A DNA stretch of 7,232 nt from the NCBI GenBank assembly GCA_001873285.1, contig MNYV01000047.1, positions 1 to 7,232 of the forward strand. The letters are read 5' to 3'. The position numbers were made by a program, and so were the translations under genes. Source of the stretch: Nitrospirae bacterium CG2_30_53_67 (GTDB taxonomy: Bacteria; CG2-30-53-67). Of this stretch, positions 5,145 through 7,232 are shown piece by piece. Every line of letters begins with the position of its first letter. Positions within the stretch are counted from its first letter, which is position 1. The notes under the pieces are model-generated. The model had not been told where the DNA came from. It did not search any database and saw only the letters and a program-made list of their open reading frames with translations.

Positions 5145-6524
5145 TTGAAACGTTTCGTCATTGCCGGTGTCTCGAGCGGTGCAGGGAAGACCACGGTCTC
5201 TCTGGGGCTGATGGCTGCGTTCATGGAGGATGGGCTTTCGGTCCAGCCGTTCAAGACCGGTCCGGATTTCATTGATCCGCTCTTTCACACAAAGATCTGC
5301 GGCCGCTCCTCACGCAACCTGGATGGATGGCTCATGGGAAGAGAGGCTGTCCTCTCCTCGTTCCAGAGGGCATCCCTGGGTGCGGATATCTGCGTGGTTG
5401 AAGGGGTCATGGGACTCTTCGACGGGTATGACGCAAGGTCCGAAGCCGGCTCCACGGCCGAGATCGCCAAGTGGCTGCATGCGCCCGTGATCCTCACGGT
5501 GGACGCCCGCTCCATGGCCCGAAGCGCGGGCGCCCTGGTCCGGGGGTTCGAGACGTTCGATTCGGCACTCAATGTCGCCGGGGTAATCTTCAACCGGATG
5601 GGGAGCGAGAGGCACATGAAGTGGCTGACCCAGGCCGTGGAGGATCACTGCGGGGCGAGGTGCCTGGGAGGACTCTTGCCGGATGCAGATCTGACCCTGC
5701 CCGAGCGTCATCTGGGGCTTTCCACGGATCAAGTGGGCCGGATCGACGAGGCCTGGATCCGGAGACTGGCTCTCGGCGTCCGGCAGGGGATGGATCTTTC
5801 AGGGCTCCTCGACCTTGCCGAAGCAGGACCGCTTCAGCCTTACAGTGACCCGTCCGGCACGCCCCATGTGGGTAAGGGAGTCCGGATCGGCGTGGCCATG
5901 GATGAGGCCTTCTGTTTCTACTATGAAGACAACCTTGACCTTCTCCGGGACATGGGGGCTGAACTCATCTTTTTCAGTCCGCTTCATGATTTGCGCCTTC
6001 CCGGGAATGTGGACGGGCTTTATCTGGGCGGAGGGTATCCTGAGGTCTATGCGGAACACCTGAGTCAGAACCAATCCCTGCTTATGGAGGTCAGGGAGGC
6101 GGCGGAGTCCGGGCTCCCCATCTATGCGGAGTGCGGCGGCATGATCTTCCTTTCCCGGGGGATCTATGATGCGGGGGGGGACCTCTATCCCATGGCCGGT
6201 GTCTTCCCCTTTGAAACCGAGATGCTCACCCGTCGGCAGGCACTGGGATATGTCACGGTCATCCTGGAGGAGGAGAACCTGCTGGGGAGCCCCGGTGATG
6301 TGATCCGGGGGCACGAGTTTCATTACTCCCGGATCAGAGAGATGGGCGGCGCTGTGCGGTGCACCACATCCGTGCAAAAACGGGCCGGAGAGGAGAAATA
6401 CCCCGAAGGGTTCATGGTGAAAAACACCTTCGGGAGTTATGTCCACCTCCATTTCGGTTCCCAGAAGAACCTTGCCGGCAATTTGGTACTGAGGATGAAA
6501 CAGGCCCGGGCCAAGACCGGGTAA
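5145..6524 (+). CDS. cbiA: Cobyrinate a,c-diamide synthase
   Basis: CbiA uses ATP and glutamine to amidate the a and c carboxylates of cob(II)yrinate. Its 459 residues are full family length. The N-terminal synthetase domain has the P-loop GVSSGAGKTTVS (8-19), FKTGPDFIDP (36-45) and VEGVMGLFDG (85-94). The C-terminal class-I-like glutaminase domain has GLYLGGGYPE (291-300), the nucleophile Cys330 in AECGGM, RGHEFHYS (388-395) and His436 in SYVHLHFGS. It begins with TTG at 5145, 6 nt after AGGAG (5134-5138); the first ATG downstream would delete the P-loop, so TTG is well supported. It follows cobC by 9 nt. In other settings this family amidates Ni-sirohydrochlorin (CfbB), but the B12 neighbours favour CbiA. 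The last 133 codons are repeated inverted at 7232-6831. Confidence 0.94.
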   Translation: MKRFVIAGVSSGAGKTTVSLGLMAAFMEDGLSVQPFKTGPDFIDPLFHTKICGRSSRNLDGWLMGREAVLSSFQRASLGADICVVEGVMGLFDGYDARSEAGSTAEIAKWLHAPVILTVDARSMARSAGALVRGFETFDSALNVAGVIFNRMGSERHMKWLTQAVEDHCGARCLGGLLPDADLTLPERHLGLSTDQVGRIDEAWIRRLALGVRQGMDLSGLLDLAEAGPLQPYSDPSGTPHVGKGVRIGVAMDEAFCFYYEDNLDLLRDMGAELIFFSPLHDLRLPGNVDGLYLGGGYPEVYAEHLSQNQSLLMEVREAAESGLPIYAECGGMIFLSRGIYDAGGDLYPMAGVFPFETEMLTRRQALGYVTVILEEENLLGSPGDVIRGHEFHYSRIREMGGAVRCTTSVQKRAGEEKYPEGFMVKNTFGSYVHLHFGSQKNLAGNLVLRMKQARAKTG

Positions 6525-6562
6525 AGAAAAGAGGATCATCTCCAAAAGAGTGGGTGAAAAAT

Positions 6563-6795
6563 CAGGGGTCAAGGGGTCAAGGATTCCAGGGGTCAAGTGA
6601 AGTGCTAAAGACATAAGGGGCCGAGGGTCATAGGGTTCAAGGATTCCAGTGTTTTTCTCTGGAGATTTTGCTTGCGTTTAAGTATTTCACTTGACCCCTT
6701 GAACCCTGGAATCCTCGAACCCTATGACCCTCGGCCCCTTATGTCTTTAGCACTTCACTTGACCCCTGGAATCCTTGACCCCTTGACCCCTGATT
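6563..6795. repeat. Octamer-periodic repeat block downstream of cbiA
   Basis: After a short unremarkable spacer (6525-6562), octamers run in phase from 6565: GGGGTCAA, GGGGTCAA, GGATTCCA, GGGGTCAA. From 6611 they continue GACATAAG, GGGCCGAG, GGTCATAG, GGTTCAAG, GATTCCAG. The right side (6687-6795) carries complementary units such as CTTGACCC and CTTGAACC. The family matches 2034-2110, including a shared GACATAAGGG lead-in. The part nearest the centre (about 6606-6649 with 6706-6749) may be a genuine hairpin and a bidirectional transcript end; the outer part of the right side belongs to the fold-back. No gene is visible between 6525 and 6830. Confidence 0.75.
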
Positions 6796-6830
6796 TTTCA
6801 CCCACTCTTTTGGAGATGATCCTCTTTTCT

Positions 6831-7232
6831 TTACCCGGTCTTGGCCCGGGCCTGTTTCATCCTCAGTACCAAATTGCCGGCAAGGTTCTTCTGGGAACCG
6901 AAATGGAGGTGGACATAACTCCCGAAGGTGTTTTTCACCATGAACCCTTCGGGGTATTTCTCCTCTCCGGCCCGTTTTTGCACGGATGTGGTGCACCGCA
7001 CAGCGCCGCCCATCTCTCTGATCCGGGAGTAATGAAACTCGTGCCCCCGGATCACATCACCGGGGCTCCCCAGCAGGTTCTCCTCCTCCAGGATGACCGT
7101 GACATATCCCAGTGCCTGCCGACGGGTGAGCATCTCGGTTTCAAAGGGGAAGACACCGGCCATGGGATAGAGGTCCCCCCCCGCATCATAGATCCCCCGG
7201 GAAAGGAAGATCATGCCGCCGCACTCCGCATA
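6831..7232 (-). pseudogene. Inverted partial copy of cbiA (residues 327-459)
   Basis: Read on the - strand, this stretch encodes exactly the last 133 residues and stop of the cbiA at 5145-6524, including Cys330 and His436, but none of the synthetase domain within the window. It has no start or ribosome site of its own. The nucleotide sequence is identical to the true gene, so it is most likely not an independent gene but part of the fold-back. If the right arm continues beyond the window, a second complete inverted cbiA could follow. Confidence 0.85.

Larger units (their letters stand above)
6123..7232. repeat. Near-perfect inverted duplication (fold-back) at the window end
   Basis: Bases 6123-6649 and 7232-6706 are reverse complements; paired positions sum to 13355. 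By direct comparison the only mismatch in the 527-nt arms is A6639 against C6716, and the unpaired centre is 56 nt (6650-6705). The arms contain cbiA codons 327-459, the stop and the intergenic repeats. Identity at synonymous sites means no visible divergence. The right arm continues to the last base, so its full length is unknown. A fold-back artefact of assembly or amplification is the likeliest cause. Confidence 0.95.

Noticed and set aside
4395-5288. 297-residue - strand reading frame across cobS, cobC and cbiA
   Set aside because: It spans three well-supported genes on the other strand and shows no recognisable motifs or ribosome site.
6650-6705. Fold-back centre as a hairpin telomere of a linear replicon
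   Set aside because: The 56-nt unpaired centre and repeat-seeded arms fit an assembly or amplification turn-back better, and no telomere resolvase or replication gene is visible. It is not excluded without reads.
6563-6795. Octamer repeats as a possible CRISPR array
   Set aside because: Units are 8 nt, contiguous and degenerate, with no spacers, and no cas genes are present.

Overview
The window looks like a bacterial chromosome segment from an anaerobe, possibly Desulfobacterota or a similar lineage. That placement is a low-confidence inference from the gene content (a CooT-like nickel protein, a NifX-like protein and a lower-ligand cobalamin operon) and the GC-rich coding style. No rRNA, tRNA, CRISPR array or transposase is visible.

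Left part (1-1387). The window opens inside the 3' end of a small CooT-like gene on the + strand. Converging on it from the - strand is a compact three-gene unit read 1387 to 384: a 149-residue four-Cys protein of unknown function, a 48-residue zinc-ribbon/rubredoxin-like miniprotein, and a NifX/NifB-type (COG1433) protein. The last two are joined by a TAATG overlap. A near-consensus sigma-70 promoter (1495 to 1467) drives this unit and a hairpin plus T-run (263 to 213) probably ends it.

Control region (1388-2142). Between the divergent units are a Crp/Fnr-like palindrome (1516-1529), a cobalamin riboswitch aptamer (1537-1900, B12 box at 1882-1900), an expression-platform hairpin and an intrinsic terminator (1961-2000). 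The aptamer is unusually long because a 165-nt self-complementary block (1643-1807) sits inside one of its peripheral stems. After the terminator comes a hairpin built from 8-nt periodic repeats (2034-2110).

Cobalamin operon (2143-6524). cobU, cobT, cobS, cobC and cbiA lie in tight succession, the first four with overlapping start and stop codons. CobU activates adenosylcobinamide, CobT and CobC make alpha-ribazole, and CobS joins the two halves. CbiA amidates the a and c side chains earlier in the pathway. The riboswitch should switch the whole operon off when cobalamin is plentiful.

Right end (6525-7232). A second block of the 8-nt repeats follows cbiA. From 6706 to the end, the sequence is the reverse complement of 6123-6649, with one mismatch in 527 bases. 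This copies the last 133 codons of cbiA backwards and is most likely an assembly or amplification fold-back seeded by the palindromic repeats. The true downstream neighbours of cbiA are therefore probably not shown.
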